NCBI GenBank assembly: GCA_029624765.1
Contig: JARSSO010000004.1
Span: forward strand, 1-34,543
DNA length: 34,543 bases
Direction: 5' to 3'
Origin: Candidatus Contendibacter sp.
Lineage (GTDB): Bacteria > Pseudomonadota > Gammaproteobacteria > Competibacterales > Competibacteraceae
Within the stretch, counting starts at the first letter, position 1, and every line of letters begins with the position of its first letter. This document shows, piece by piece, positions 8,402 through 16,172 of this stretch. Position numbers and translations under genes: made by a program. Below the pieces are notes generated by a model. That model searched no databases and was not told the origin of the DNA. It worked only from the letters and a program-made list of their open reading frames with translations.

Positions 8402-8728
8402 ATGCTCAAAGTTACACCATCCTTGCTGCTTGTAGCCGCGCTTGGCGCGCCGATCCCACTATTGGCCGGCGGTTTGACACGGGATGCAATGCTGGGCGGC
8501 GCGTTGGGCGGCGCATTGGGCGCCGGCGTCGGTTCCCAGTTGGGCGGGCGCGATGGCGCTATCTTGGGAGGCGCTCTCGGCGGCGCGGCGGGGACTGCTA
8601 TCAGCACTCGTCGCTACCGTCAGCCCGAGGTTATCTATGTGGATCGCTACCGGGGTCCTCCGCCTGGCTACTATCACAGCCGAGGTCGGCATCGAGGCCA
8701 TTACAAGCATTACCATGATTGGGATTGA
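8402..8728 (+). CDS. Small exported glycine-zipper protein
   Basis: A 108-residue protein. Residues 1-23 form a signal peptide-like segment (MLKVTPSLLLVAALG, ending near LLAGG). The middle consists of glycine-zipper repeats such as MLGGALGGALGAGVGSQLGG and ILGGALGGAAGTA, typical of outer-membrane or periplasmic 17-kDa-antigen-like and YMGG proteins. The tail is rich in Tyr, His, Arg and Gly (RGPPPGYYHSRGRHRGHYKHYH). The start at 8402 is preferred over an in-frame ATG at 8318 because the signal peptide begins there. The function is unknown; envelope-stress or membrane-insertion roles are only family associations. Confidence 0.75.
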   Translation: MLKVTPSLLLVAALGAPIPLLAGGLTRDAMLGGALGGALGAGVGSQLGGRDGAILGGALGGAAGTAISTRRYRQPEVIYVDRYRGPPPGYYHSRGRHRGHYKHYHDWD

Positions 8729-8966
8729 GAGACGTTTTTGACAGTCTCTTGTAAGCCAAGCTGTTGAGAAACAGCCCTATCCTTGCTGCCCCTCGCCCGT
8801 TCGCGGACGAGGGGTTCCTGATTCTGAAAAGGGCAGCCATCTTCTATGATGGGGTTTCGTCGTGGACGAGGTGCCGTCGGATCAGCCCAGGGTTGGCGGG
8901 ATTTTGTTATGCTGGTCAGGTAAATTTTCCCTAGCCTGGCATCGCGCCCGGGTTTGAACGGGCGCG
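8728..8966. other. Intergenic region with five consecutive hairpins
   Basis: The 269-base gap before gspC has no convincing gene. Five potential stems were read by eye: AGAGAC/GTCTCT (8728-8749); GCTGTT/AACAGC around a GAGA loop (8760-8775); CCCCTCG plus CCG / CGG plus CGAGGGG around TTCG (8789-8814); CCATC/GATGG (8837-8852); and CGCGCCCG/CGGGCGCG (8943-8966). The third is terminator-like but lacks a U-run. The region may be a terminator plus leader, a structured RNA or palindromic repeats. Confidence 0.4.
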
Positions 8967-8997
8967 CTATGATCGTCGACCACTTTCGAATCCCGTT

Positions 8998-9969
8998 TTG
9001 ACGCATTTTGCCCGACATATCCTGCTGGCGGTGGAAAGATACGCGCCGCCAGCGCTGTTTCGCGGCGACCGCTGGTCGCGGGTCGCCGTGACGTGCGTCA
9101 ATGCGATCCTGGTGATCGCGCTGGCGCGCGCGCTCGCCGGCTTAACCCTGGCGATACTGATCGGACCTTCCCTGCCGCCTGTCCCGTCCTCGGCGCTGAC
9201 GGAGTTTCCATCGGGTTCCGATGCTTCCGCGCCCCCGCGCCCGGCCGAGGACGCCGTCATCAGCGCCTGGCATTTGTTCGGCCAGGCCGAGGCCGGCCGG
9301 CCGGTGGAAACACCGTCCGTCCCGCTGCCGGCCACCTCCCTCAAGCTGCGGCTGGTCGGAATCTTCTTCATGGAACAGGGGAGCGACCGGGCGCTGGCCC
9401 TGATCGCCGAGGACAATGGGCTGGAGCGCGGTTACCGGCCTGGCGAGCCGTTGCCCGGTGGCGCTCGCCTGCAACGCATTCAGCGCGATCATGTAGTGAT
9501 TTCCCGCAATGGCCGGGAAGAGGCGCTCAAACTGCCGAAGCTGGGCGACGGGCTGCCGGAGACCGCGCCGCCGCGCGCTCCCGAACCGACGATGGAGCCG
9601 ATGGCCGAACCGGCGGCTTCTGGGGAACCGCGGGTGATCGACGCCGGCGCGGTGGCGGAACGCTTGCGCGGCGACATGATGACCCAACCGCGGGCGCTGG
9701 AGGATATCGCCTTCGCCAGTCCGTACCTGCAAGACGGCCAGTTCATCGGGTTTCGCCTGCGGGAGGGGCGGGATCCAAGGCTGTTGGGGCAGTTGGGCCT
9801 CAGCGGCGGCGACGTGGTCACCGAGATCAACGGCAGCCGCTTGAACAGTCCCATCCAGGGGTTGACCCTCCTGCGGGAAGTATTGGGCGCGGATCGGGTC
9901 AATGTGCGAGTATTGCGCGGCGGCGTCGAGATCCCCTTGACCTTTTCCCTGGACGGTCGGCCGCGATAA
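8998..9969 (+). CDS. gspC: Type II secretion system protein GspC
   Basis: A 323-residue inner-membrane clamp protein linking the cytoplasmic-membrane platform to the secretin. A short cytoplasmic N-terminus precedes one transmembrane helix (about residues 30-55, VNAILVIALARALAG). The HR domain follows (WHLFGQAEAG, then LKLRLVGIFFMEQGSDRALALI). A Pro-rich linker leads to a C-terminal PDZ-like domain (LGLSGGDVVTEINGSRLNSP and ANVRVLRGG-like strand). The start is weak: TTG at 8998 lacks a clear Shine-Dalgarno, and GTG at 9031 is an alternative. It heads gspC-D-E-F; the gap to gspD is about 43 bases. Confidence 0.93.
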   Translation: MTHFARHILLAVERYAPPALFRGDRWSRVAVTCVNAILVIALARALAGLTLAILIGPSLPPVPSSALTEFPSGSDASAPPRPAEDAVISAWHLFGQAEAGRPVETPSVPLPATSLKLRLVGIFFMEQGSDRALALIAEDNGLERGYRPGEPLPGGARLQRIQRDHVVISRNGREEALKLPKLGDGLPETAPPRAPEPTMEPMAEPAASGEPRVIDAGAVAERLRGDMMTQPRALEDIAFASPYLQDGQFIGFRLREGRDPRLLGQLGLSGGDVVTEINGSRLNSPIQGLTLLREVLGADRVNVRVLRGGVEIPLTFSLDGRPR

Positions 9970-10012
9970 GCTTTTCGACGCGCCGCCAGCGCCAGGCCCA
10001 CCCTGTTCGACC

Positions 10013-12166
10013 ATGATGACTTCCTCCAAGCAGTTCGATAGACGGTTCGCCAAGCGATCCACGCGCGCCGCGCGCCGAGTCCTGGGCGCGTTGCTGTTGA
10101 GTGCGATGCTGGTCTGGCCAGCGTTCGCCGCCCCGGTGACGCTCAACCTCAAGGAAGTCGAGATCAACGCCCTGGTGGAAAGCATGTCGGCGCTGACCGG
10201 CAAGAACTTCATCGTCGATCCACGGGTCAAGGGCCGGGTGACGATCATCTCCGCCAAACCGATGGACGAAAGGGAGCTTTACGAAGTCTTCCTGTCGGTG
10301 CTGGGAGTACACGGTTTTGCCGCCATTCCCAGCGGCAAGGTGATCAAAATCGTCCCAGCGGCTGGCGCCAAGCAGGAAAACATTCCCACCGTGGACCAGC
10401 GCGGCGGCGCCGAACCGGATCAGATCGTGACGCGGGTCATTCAGGTGCAAAATGTCTCCGCCGCGCAGATCGTGCCGATCCTCCGTCCCCTGATTCCGCC
10501 GCAGGGTCATCTGGCCGCCTATACCCCGACCAACGTCCTGATCATTTCCGACGCGGCGGCCAACGTCGAGCGCATCGCCAGCATCATTGCCCGAGTCGAT
10601 CTGGCCAGCAACGAGGAAGTCGAGATTGTGCCGTTGCGCCATGCTTCCGCCACCGAAATCACGCGGGTGCTGACTGCCCTGGAGCAGGGGCGGGTCAAGG
10701 CCGATCCGGCCGCCACGGCCGGCACACCACCGCGCATGGTGGCGGACGAACGCACCAACAGCATTCTGTTGAGTGGCGACAAGGCGTCGCGGCTGCGGTT
10801 GCGGACGCTGATTACCCATCTGGACACGCCGGTGGACAGCGGCGGTAATACCCAGGTGGTCTATCTGCGCTACGCCAAGGCCAAAAGTCTGGTAACGGTG
10901 TTGCAGGGAGTCAGCAAGAGCCTGAGCAACGAAGCCGCCCGCAACGCCCCGGTGCCGGGTCAGACCGTGGCCGCGCCGCCGGGCGGTGGGAGCGGTAGTA
11001 GCGGCGGTGGTGGCCTAGTCGACATTCAAGCCGACGACGCGACCAATTCTCTGGTGATCACCGCGCCGCCGGAACTGATTCGCTCCCTGCGTTCGGTGAT
11101 CGCGCAACTGGACGTGCGCCGCGCCCAAGTGCTGGTGGAGGCGGTCATCGCCGAGATTTCCGCCGAGAAAACCGCCGAGTTGGGGGTGCAATGGGTGGTG
11201 AGCAGCAACAATGCGATCGGTTTCACCAACTTCGACGCCGGCACTTCCAGCCTGGCCAATATCGTCGGTCTGGCGGCGCAGGCTGACGAGGATGGTTTAT
11301 CGGCGCTTTCGGCGGCAAGGATACCGCAAGGTTTACAACTCGGTGTGGGAAGCGTTGCCGGTGGCGTCGGCGCCATCATCAGCGCCCTGGCCAAGGACGC
11401 CGACACCAACGTGCTGTCCACCCCGACCCTCGTGACGCTGGACAACGAGGAAGCGGAAATCATCGTCGGCCAGAACGTACCCCTGGTGACGGGTTCTTAC
11501 ACCACCTCGACCAGTAGCGGAAGCAGTAGCAGCAATACTACTTCACAGATCGGCAACCCATTCCAGACCATTCAGCGCGAGGACGTGGGCGTTATCCTCA
11601 AAGTTAAACCGCAGATCAACGAGGGCAACGCCGTCAAGCTGGAAATCACCCAGAAAGTTTCCAACGTGGTGCCATCGGCCAATGCCGCCACTCAGGGTTT
11701 GACCTTTAACAAGCGCGAAATCAAAACCAGCGTGCTGGTGGAGAATGGGCAGATCCTGGTGCTGGGCGGACTGATCGACGACAAGCTCGACGAGAGCGCT
11801 TCAAAGGTGCCGCTGCTGGGTGATGTGCCGCTGCTGGGCAACCTGTTCCGCTATCGGAATACCGCCAAGAAAAAGACCAATCTGATGGTGTTCCTGCACC
11901 CGGTCATCCTGCGCGATCCAGGGCAGGGAACCTTGCATACCAGCGACAAGTACAGCTATATCCGCGAGCAGCAACTGGCGGCGCGGACCCGGGAAGTGTC
12001 CCTGCTGCCGGACGTGCAGCCACCGGTGTTGAAACCGCGGGAAGAGGTCAAGGCGCAGGGTACGATTCTCGACACGCAGCCTCCGGTCGCGCCGACGCCG
12101 GCGCCAGTGGCCAGCGCGCCGCAAAAGGTGGCGGAACCGGTGGAATTCGGCTTCGGCAATAAATGA
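10013..12166 (+). CDS. gspD: Type II secretion system secretin GspD
   Basis: A 717-residue outer-membrane channel. The N-terminus has a basic region and a signal peptide ending near WPAFA. N0 begins at [20 protein letters not shown] with [14 protein letters not shown]1-N3 repeats include [37 protein letters not shown] and [17 protein letters not shown] Gly/Ser-rich insert (about residues 322-335) precedes the secretin domain, which shows [21 protein letters not shown], the [12 protein letters not shown] strand, and the signature [15 protein letters not shown]. The C-terminal 80 or so residues are a Pro/Ala-rich tail that may bind a pilotin or be flexible. The stop overlaps the gspE start by four bases. 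Confidence 0.97.
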   Translation: MMTSSKQFDRRFAKRSTRAARRVLGALLLSAMLVWPAFAAPVTLNLKEVEINALVESMSALTGKNFIVDPRVKGRVTIISAKPMDERELYEVFLSVLGVHGFAAIPSGKVIKIVPAAGAKQENIPTVDQRGGAEPDQIVTRVIQVQNVSAAQIVPILRPLIPPQGHLAAYTPTNVLIISDAAANVERIASIIARVDLASNEEVEIVPLRHASATEITRVLTALEQGRVKADPAATAGTPPRMVADERTNSILLSGDKASRLRLRTLITHLDTPVDSGGNTQVVYLRYAKAKSLVTVLQGVSKSLSNEAARNAPVPGQTVAAPPGGGSGSSGGGGLVDIQADDATNSLVITAPPELIRSLRSVIAQLDVRRAQVLVEAVIAEISAEKTAELGVQWVVSSNNAIGFTNFDAGTSSLANIVGLAAQADEDGLSALSAARIPQGLQLGVGSVAGGVGAIISALAKDADTNVLSTPTLVTLDNEEAEIIVGQNVPLVTGSYTTSTSSGSSSSNTTSQIGNPFQTIQREDVGVILKVKPQINEGNAVKLEITQKVSNVVPSANAATQGLTFNKREIKTSVLVENGQILVLGGLIDDKLDESASKVPLLGDVPLLGNLFRYRNTAKKKTNLMVFLHPVILRDPGQGTLHTSDKYSYIREQQLAARTREVSLLPDVQPPVLKPREEVKAQGTILDTQPPVAPTPAPVASAPQKVAEPVEFGFGNK

Positions 12167-13680
12167 ATATCGAATCCTCGCCGGTTGCGGCGGGCGAGAT
12201 CGAGGCCGCGCCGGCCCGCCGCCTGCCGTATGCCTTCGCCAAGCGCCATGGCGTGCTGGTGCTGGGAGAAACGGCGGAGGGCATCGACGTCGCCTGCCGG
12301 TCCGATGTCGGCGCACGCAGCCTGTTGGAATTGCGCCGCTATCTGAACACGCCGTTGCGACCCGCGCTGGTGCCGGCCGAGCAGTTCGAACGCTTGTTGC
12401 AGAACCGCTACGAGGGCGAGAGCAACGGCGCGGCGCGGATGATGGAGGACCTGGGCGAGGAGATGGATCTCAATCAGGTCGCCCTGACCCTGCCGGAGCC
12501 GGAGGATCTGCTGGAAAGCGCCGACGACGCGCCCATCATCCGGCTGATCAACGCTCTACTGACCGAGGCGATCAAGGAAAACGCCTCGGACATTCACATC
12601 GAGTCGTTCGAGAATCGCCTGCTGGTGCGGTTCCGGGTGGACGGGGTATTGCACGAGGCCCTGCAACCGCCGCGCGCGCTGGGGCCGCTGCTGGCGTCCC
12701 GGGTCAAGGTGATGGCCCATCTCGACATCGCCGAAAAGCGCCTGCCGCAGGACGGGCGAATTTCGCTCAAGGTCGCCGGGCGGCCGGTGGACGTGCGGGT
12801 TTCGACCCTGCCGACCGGGCATGGCGAACGGGTGGTGCTGCGCCTGCTGGACAAGCGCGAGGGTCGGCTGGATTTGCGGCATCTGGGGATGGCTCCGGGC
12901 GACGAGGCGCGGTTGCTGAAGCTGATCCATCGTCCCCACGGCATCCTGCTGGTTACCGGGCCGACCGGTTCGGGCAAGACCACGACGCTGTACGCGGCGT
13001 TGACCCAGCTCAACGACCGCAAGCGCAACATCATGACCGTGGAGGATCCGATTGAGTACTATCTCGACGGTATCAGCCAGACCCAGGTCAACACCAAGGT
13101 GGAGATGACCTTCGCCCGCGGCCTGCGCGCCATTTTGCGCCAGGACCCGGACGTGGTGATGGTCGGCGAAATCCGCGATCTGGAGACCGCCGAAATCGCG
13201 GTGCAGGCGTCGCTGACCGGCCATCTGGTGCTTTCGACCCTGCATACCAACAGCGCGGTCGGCGCCATGACCCGGCTGCGCGACATGGGGGTGGAACCTT
13301 TCCTGCTGTCGTCGTCGCTGGTCGGGGTCTTGGCCCAGCGTCTGGTGCGCAAGCTCTGTCCCCATTGCAGACAGCCGCATCGCGCCATGCCGACCGACTG
13401 CGCGGCGCTGAACGTGGATGCGGCCGCGCCGCCGACGCTCTACCTGCCCATGGGCTGCGCGCGCTGCAACCAGTCCGGCTATCGGGGCCGCACCGGCATT
13501 TTCGAGCTGGTGACGGTGGACGAGGCGATGCAGAGCCTGATTCACGAGGGCCGGGGCGAACAGGAACTGGAGCGCCACGCCCGGTTGTCCAGCGCCAGCA
13601 TCCGCGACGATGGCTGCCAGCGGGTGCTGGCCGGCGACACCGCGCTGGCGGAGCTGGTGCGGGTGACCCGGGAGGATTGA
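12163..13680 (+). CDS. gspE: Type II secretion system ATPase GspE
   Basis: A 505-residue cytoplasmic hexameric ATPase that powers pseudopilus assembly. The N-terminal GspL-binding region is followed by the catalytic core: Walker A GPTGSGKT at 266-273, the Asp box around [12 protein letters not shown], Walker [17 protein letters not shown], and the His box [14 protein letters not shown]. The tetracysteine zinc motif typical of GspE is present as CPHC and later CARC before [12 protein letters not shown]. The length is normal for the family. ATG at 12163 overlaps the gspD stop, and its own stop overlaps the gspF start (TGATG), indicating translational coupling. Confidence 0.97.
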   Translation: MNIESSPVAAGEIEAAPARRLPYAFAKRHGVLVLGETAEGIDVACRSDVGARSLLELRRYLNTPLRPALVPAEQFERLLQNRYEGESNGAARMMEDLGEEMDLNQVALTLPEPEDLLESADDAPIIRLINALLTEAIKENASDIHIESFENRLLVRFRVDGVLHEALQPPRALGPLLASRVKVMAHLDIAEKRLPQDGRISLKVAGRPVDVRVSTLPTGHGERVVLRLLDKREGRLDLRHLGMAPGDEARLLKLIHRPHGILLVTGPTGSGKTTTLYAALTQLNDRKRNIMTVEDPIEYYLDGISQTQVNTKVEMTFARGLRAILRQDPDVVMVGEIRDLETAEIAVQASLTGHLVLSTLHTNSAVGAMTRLRDMGVEPFLLSSSLVGVLAQRLVRKLCPHCRQPHRAMPTDCAALNVDAAAPPTLYLPMGCARCNQSGYRGRTGIFELVTVDEAMQSLIHEGRGEQELERHARLSSASIRDDGCQRVLAGDTALAELVRVTRED

Positions 13681-14897
13681 TGCCCGCCTTTCAATACGCC
13701 GCCCTTGACGCCAGGGGCCGTCAGCGCAAGGGATTGATCGAGGCCGACACGCCGCGCCTGGCCCGGCAGGCTTTGCGCGAGCGCGGATTGAACCCGCTGG
13801 GGGTCGAGGAGATCGCCACCCAGGAACGGCGGCGCGAACGCCGCTGGTGGAGCGGACGGGTGCGGATCGGCGCAACCGATCTGGCGCTGATCACCCGGCA
13901 ACTGGCGACTCTGGTGGGGTCGGGATTACCGCTGGAGGAGGCGCTGGGCGCGGTGGCCCGTCAGGCCGATCGGGCGCGGTTGGGCGGTTTGTTGCTGGCG
14001 GTGCGAACCCGGGTGCTGGAAGGCCATACCCTGGCGACCGCGCTGGGCGATTTTCCCCAGGTGTTCCCGGAGTTGTATCGGGCGACGGTCGCCGCCGGCG
14101 AGCAGTCCGGCCATCTGGACGTGGTGTTCGAGCGGCTGGCCGACTACACCGAGGCCCGCCAGCAGATGCGCCAGAAGGTCGGGCTGGCGCTGTTCTATCC
14201 GTTGCTGTTGACCGGTGTCGCCATCCTGATCGTGGCCGGCCTGCTGACTTATGTGGTGCCGCAGGTGGTGCAGGTGTTCGGCAGCCTCCATCAGCAATTG
14301 CCGGCCCTGACCCGGGGTCTGATTGCCCTGAGCGATTTTCTGCGCCAGTATGGCTGGGTGGTGTTGGCGGTGCTGGCGGGAGGTATCGTCGCCTGGCTCC
14401 GCGCCCTGCGCCGGATCGGGTTCAAGCGACGGGTACATCAGGTGTTGCTGCAACTGCCCCTGATCGGGCGGCTGGCGCGGGGGATCAATACCGCCCGCTT
14501 CGCCCGCACCTTCAGCATTTTGATGGCCAGCGGCGTGCCGGTGCTCGAAGCCTTGCGGATTTCCGCCCAGGTGATCGGCAATCTGCCGATGCGGGAAGCG
14601 GTGGAGCAGGCGGCGGCGCGGGTCAAGGAGGGTGCCAGCCTGCAAAAGGCGGTCGGCGCCAGCGGCTATTTTCCGCCGATGACGGTGCAGCTCATCGCCA
14701 GTGGCGAGGCCAGCGGCCGGCTGGAAAACATGCTGGAGCGGGCGGCAGCGCAGCAGGAGCGCGAGACCGAAACCTTGATCGCCGCGCTGCTGGGGATTTT
14801 CGAGCCGATGCTGATTCTGGTGATGGGCGGGGTGGTGCTGGTGATCGTGCTGGCGATTCTGCTGCCGATTTTCGATCTCAATCAACTGGTGCGTTGA
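13680..14897 (+). CDS. gspF: Type II secretion system inner-membrane platform protein GspF
   Basis: A 405-residue protein, the usual GspF length. It starts [18 protein letters not shown], the standard GspF N-terminus. Two T2SSF repeats are present (LALITRQLATLVGSGLPLEEAL and FARTFSILMASGVPVLEALR). Transmembrane helices lie near LALFYPLLLTGVAILIVAGLL, VVLAVLAGGIVAWL and the C-terminal MLILVMGGVVLVIVLAILLP. GspF is the platform that transmits GspE motion to pseudopilin assembly. The ATG overlaps the gspE stop. gspG and the remaining gsp genes do not follow; the next gene is convergent and overlaps its end by 16 bases. Confidence 0.96.
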   Translation: MPAFQYAALDARGRQRKGLIEADTPRLARQALRERGLNPLGVEEIATQERRRERRWWSGRVRIGATDLALITRQLATLVGSGLPLEEALGAVARQADRARLGGLLLAVRTRVLEGHTLATALGDFPQVFPELYRATVAAGEQSGHLDVVFERLADYTEARQQMRQKVGLALFYPLLLTGVAILIVAGLLTYVVPQVVQVFGSLHQQLPALTRGLIALSDFLRQYGWVVLAVLAGGIVAWLRALRRIGFKRRVHQVLLQLPLIGRLARGINTARFARTFSILMASGVPVLEALRISAQVIGNLPMREAVEQAAARVKEGASLQKAVGASGYFPPMTVQLIASGEASGRLENMLERAAAQQERETETLIAALLGIFEPMLILVMGGVVLVIVLAILLPIFDLNQLVR

Positions 14898-15361
14898 GCC
14901 GCCACGCGCAGGGCGATATCGTCCAGGGTGTAGGCGCGGGCGAAGCCGCCGACGAAGCGGACGCGGACCGGGGTCAGGCGCAACAGCAGGAAATCGTCGA
15001 ACTCGAAGCGTGGCGTGGAGGCGGGCAGCACTGTTTGGTAGTGTTGCGCCATCTCTCGATAATCCATACTATCCTTGGGAACGATTGTCACTCTGCCCTG
15101 CATCATGACCCGCGCCAACGTCTGCGGGTCTTCACCCTCCCGTTCCGGTTCGCTGATCGCCAGGCCGGCGCGCGGGTCGGCCAGCAGATTGCGGGTATGG
15201 GACGCCAGGGTGCTAAGATGCAATAGAAAGCCGCTGAAATCGGCCTCCGGGACGTAGGCCACCCAGGACGCCTCCGGCCCTTCGGATCCCTGGGTCGCCA
15301 GCGCCGCCCAGCGCCGGGTGCGGATGAGGTTCGCCATCAATTGCTGTTCTTGAAGGTTCAT
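14882..15361 (-). CDS. HugZ/pyridoxamine 5'-phosphate oxidase-like flavin- or heme-binding protein
   Basis: A 159-residue split-barrel protein. Features are LIRTRRWAALATQG, the strand [40 protein letters not shown], then MQGRVTIVPKD and the C-terminal FDDFLLLRLTPVRVRFVGGFARAYTL. This fits the PNPOx-like/HugZ (heme-utilisation) family, of which many members bind FMN or heme; catalytic specificity cannot be assigned. ATG at 15361 is used because the domain starts soon after and no good Shine-Dalgarno supports a longer form. It overlaps gspF by 16 bases at its 3' end and is divergent from the secreted-protein operon with a 22-base gap. Confidence 0.8.
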   Translation of the reverse strand: MNLQEQQLMANLIRTRRWAALATQGSEGPEASWVAYVPEADFSGFLLHLSTLASHTRNLLADPRAGLAISEPEREGEDPQTLARVMMQGRVTIVPKDSMDYREMAQHYQTVLPASTPRFEFDDFLLLRLTPVRVRFVGGFARAYTLDDIALRVAAQRTS

Positions 15362-15383
15362 CGCTGTTTGAGGAGATCGGGAA

Positions 15384-16172
15384 ATGGCTTGGAAAACGAG
15401 GTGGCTTGGTTTGCTGTTCAGTTTACTGTTTTTGCTCGCCAGTGGCGGAAATGCCGCCGATTTTTCCCGAATCCAGGCTCCGCCGCCGCCGGAAATCTCG
15501 GGTGGCGCGGCCATGAGCGGCTATGCCCAGAAAGCGCCTTTGCTTCTTGGACCCGCGACAGTGCCGTATCGATTCACTCCGTTCAATTCCGCCGCCGCCA
15601 CCAGCTTTCTGGGATTTGGTTTCTTTGACAATGCCGTCGAAAGCGGTGGATTTTTATCCATTCCTCCCGATCCCATTGGCGCGGCAGGTACTGACCGGGT
15701 GATCGCCGTGGTCAATACCATGATCGAGGCCCGTAGCAAGAGCGGTGCGCTGCTATGGCGGGATTCGCTGCAGGATTTTTTCAATACGCCTGTGCTGGGA
15801 TTGGGAACCCGCACGTTCGATCCCAAGGTGATTTGGGATCATTATGAAAACCGTTTCGTGGTCGTCACTCTCGAAAAAACGGATACCGCATTGGGGGGCG
15901 CTAGTAATGCATCCCGTATCCTGTTGGCTGTTTCCAAAACCGCCACGCCGGCTAGCGCGACCAGTGTGGATTGGTACTACCTCGCGATAGACTCAAAGAT
16001 AAAGATAAACTGCCCCCCCCCATTGGTGATGGTGACTTTGATCGTTGGGCCGACTACCCAGGTTTCGCGGTCGATGAGGAAGCGGTCTATATCACGAATA
16101 ACATGTTTGCTTTTACTGCGGATGGAGGGCGTTTTTGTGCTGTCCGCCTCTGGATTGTCAACAAGGGCGTGA
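15384..16172 (+). CDS. Large secreted protein, 5' part (gene interrupted by a frameshift)
   Basis: The first part of one gene that continues in another frame. A clear Sec signal peptide (TRWLGLLFSLLFLLASGGNA, cleavage after about residue 25) follows a good GAGGAG ribosome-binding site. The mature part has FLSIPPDPIGAAGTDRVIAVVN, SGALLWRDSLQDFF and FDPKVIWDHYENRFVVVTLE, resembling beta-propeller-like secreted proteins of unknown function. At a run of nine C (16013-16021) the frame shifts. Residues after about 212 in this frame, ending at 16172, look like nonsense, while the +1-shifted frame continues sensible protein. One extra C would give a single protein of about 968 residues. I do not recognise a named family. 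It lies directly downstream of gspCDEF, so T2SS export is plausible but unproven. Confidence 0.6.
   Translation: MAWKTRWLGLLFSLLFLLASGGNAADFSRIQAPPPPEISGGAAMSGYAQKAPLLLGPATVPYRFTPFNSAAATSFLGFGFFDNAVESGGFLSIPPDPIGAAGTDRVIAVVNTMIEARSKSGALLWRDSLQDFFNTPVLGLGTRTFDPKVIWDHYENRFVVVTLEKTDTALGGASNASRILLAVSKTATPASATSVDWYYLAIDSKIKINCPPPLVMVTLIVGPTTQVSRSMRKRSISRITCLLLLRMEGVFVLSASGLSTRA

Noticed and set aside
8457..8610. GGCGGCGC-like repeats read as tandem DNA repeats or a CRISPR-like array
   Set aside because: They are codons of the glycine-zipper repeats (GGALGG), irregular in length and without spacers.
9142..10257. 371-codon minus-strand frame across gspC-gspD
   Set aside because: It crosses two well-supported T2SS genes and contains no domain.
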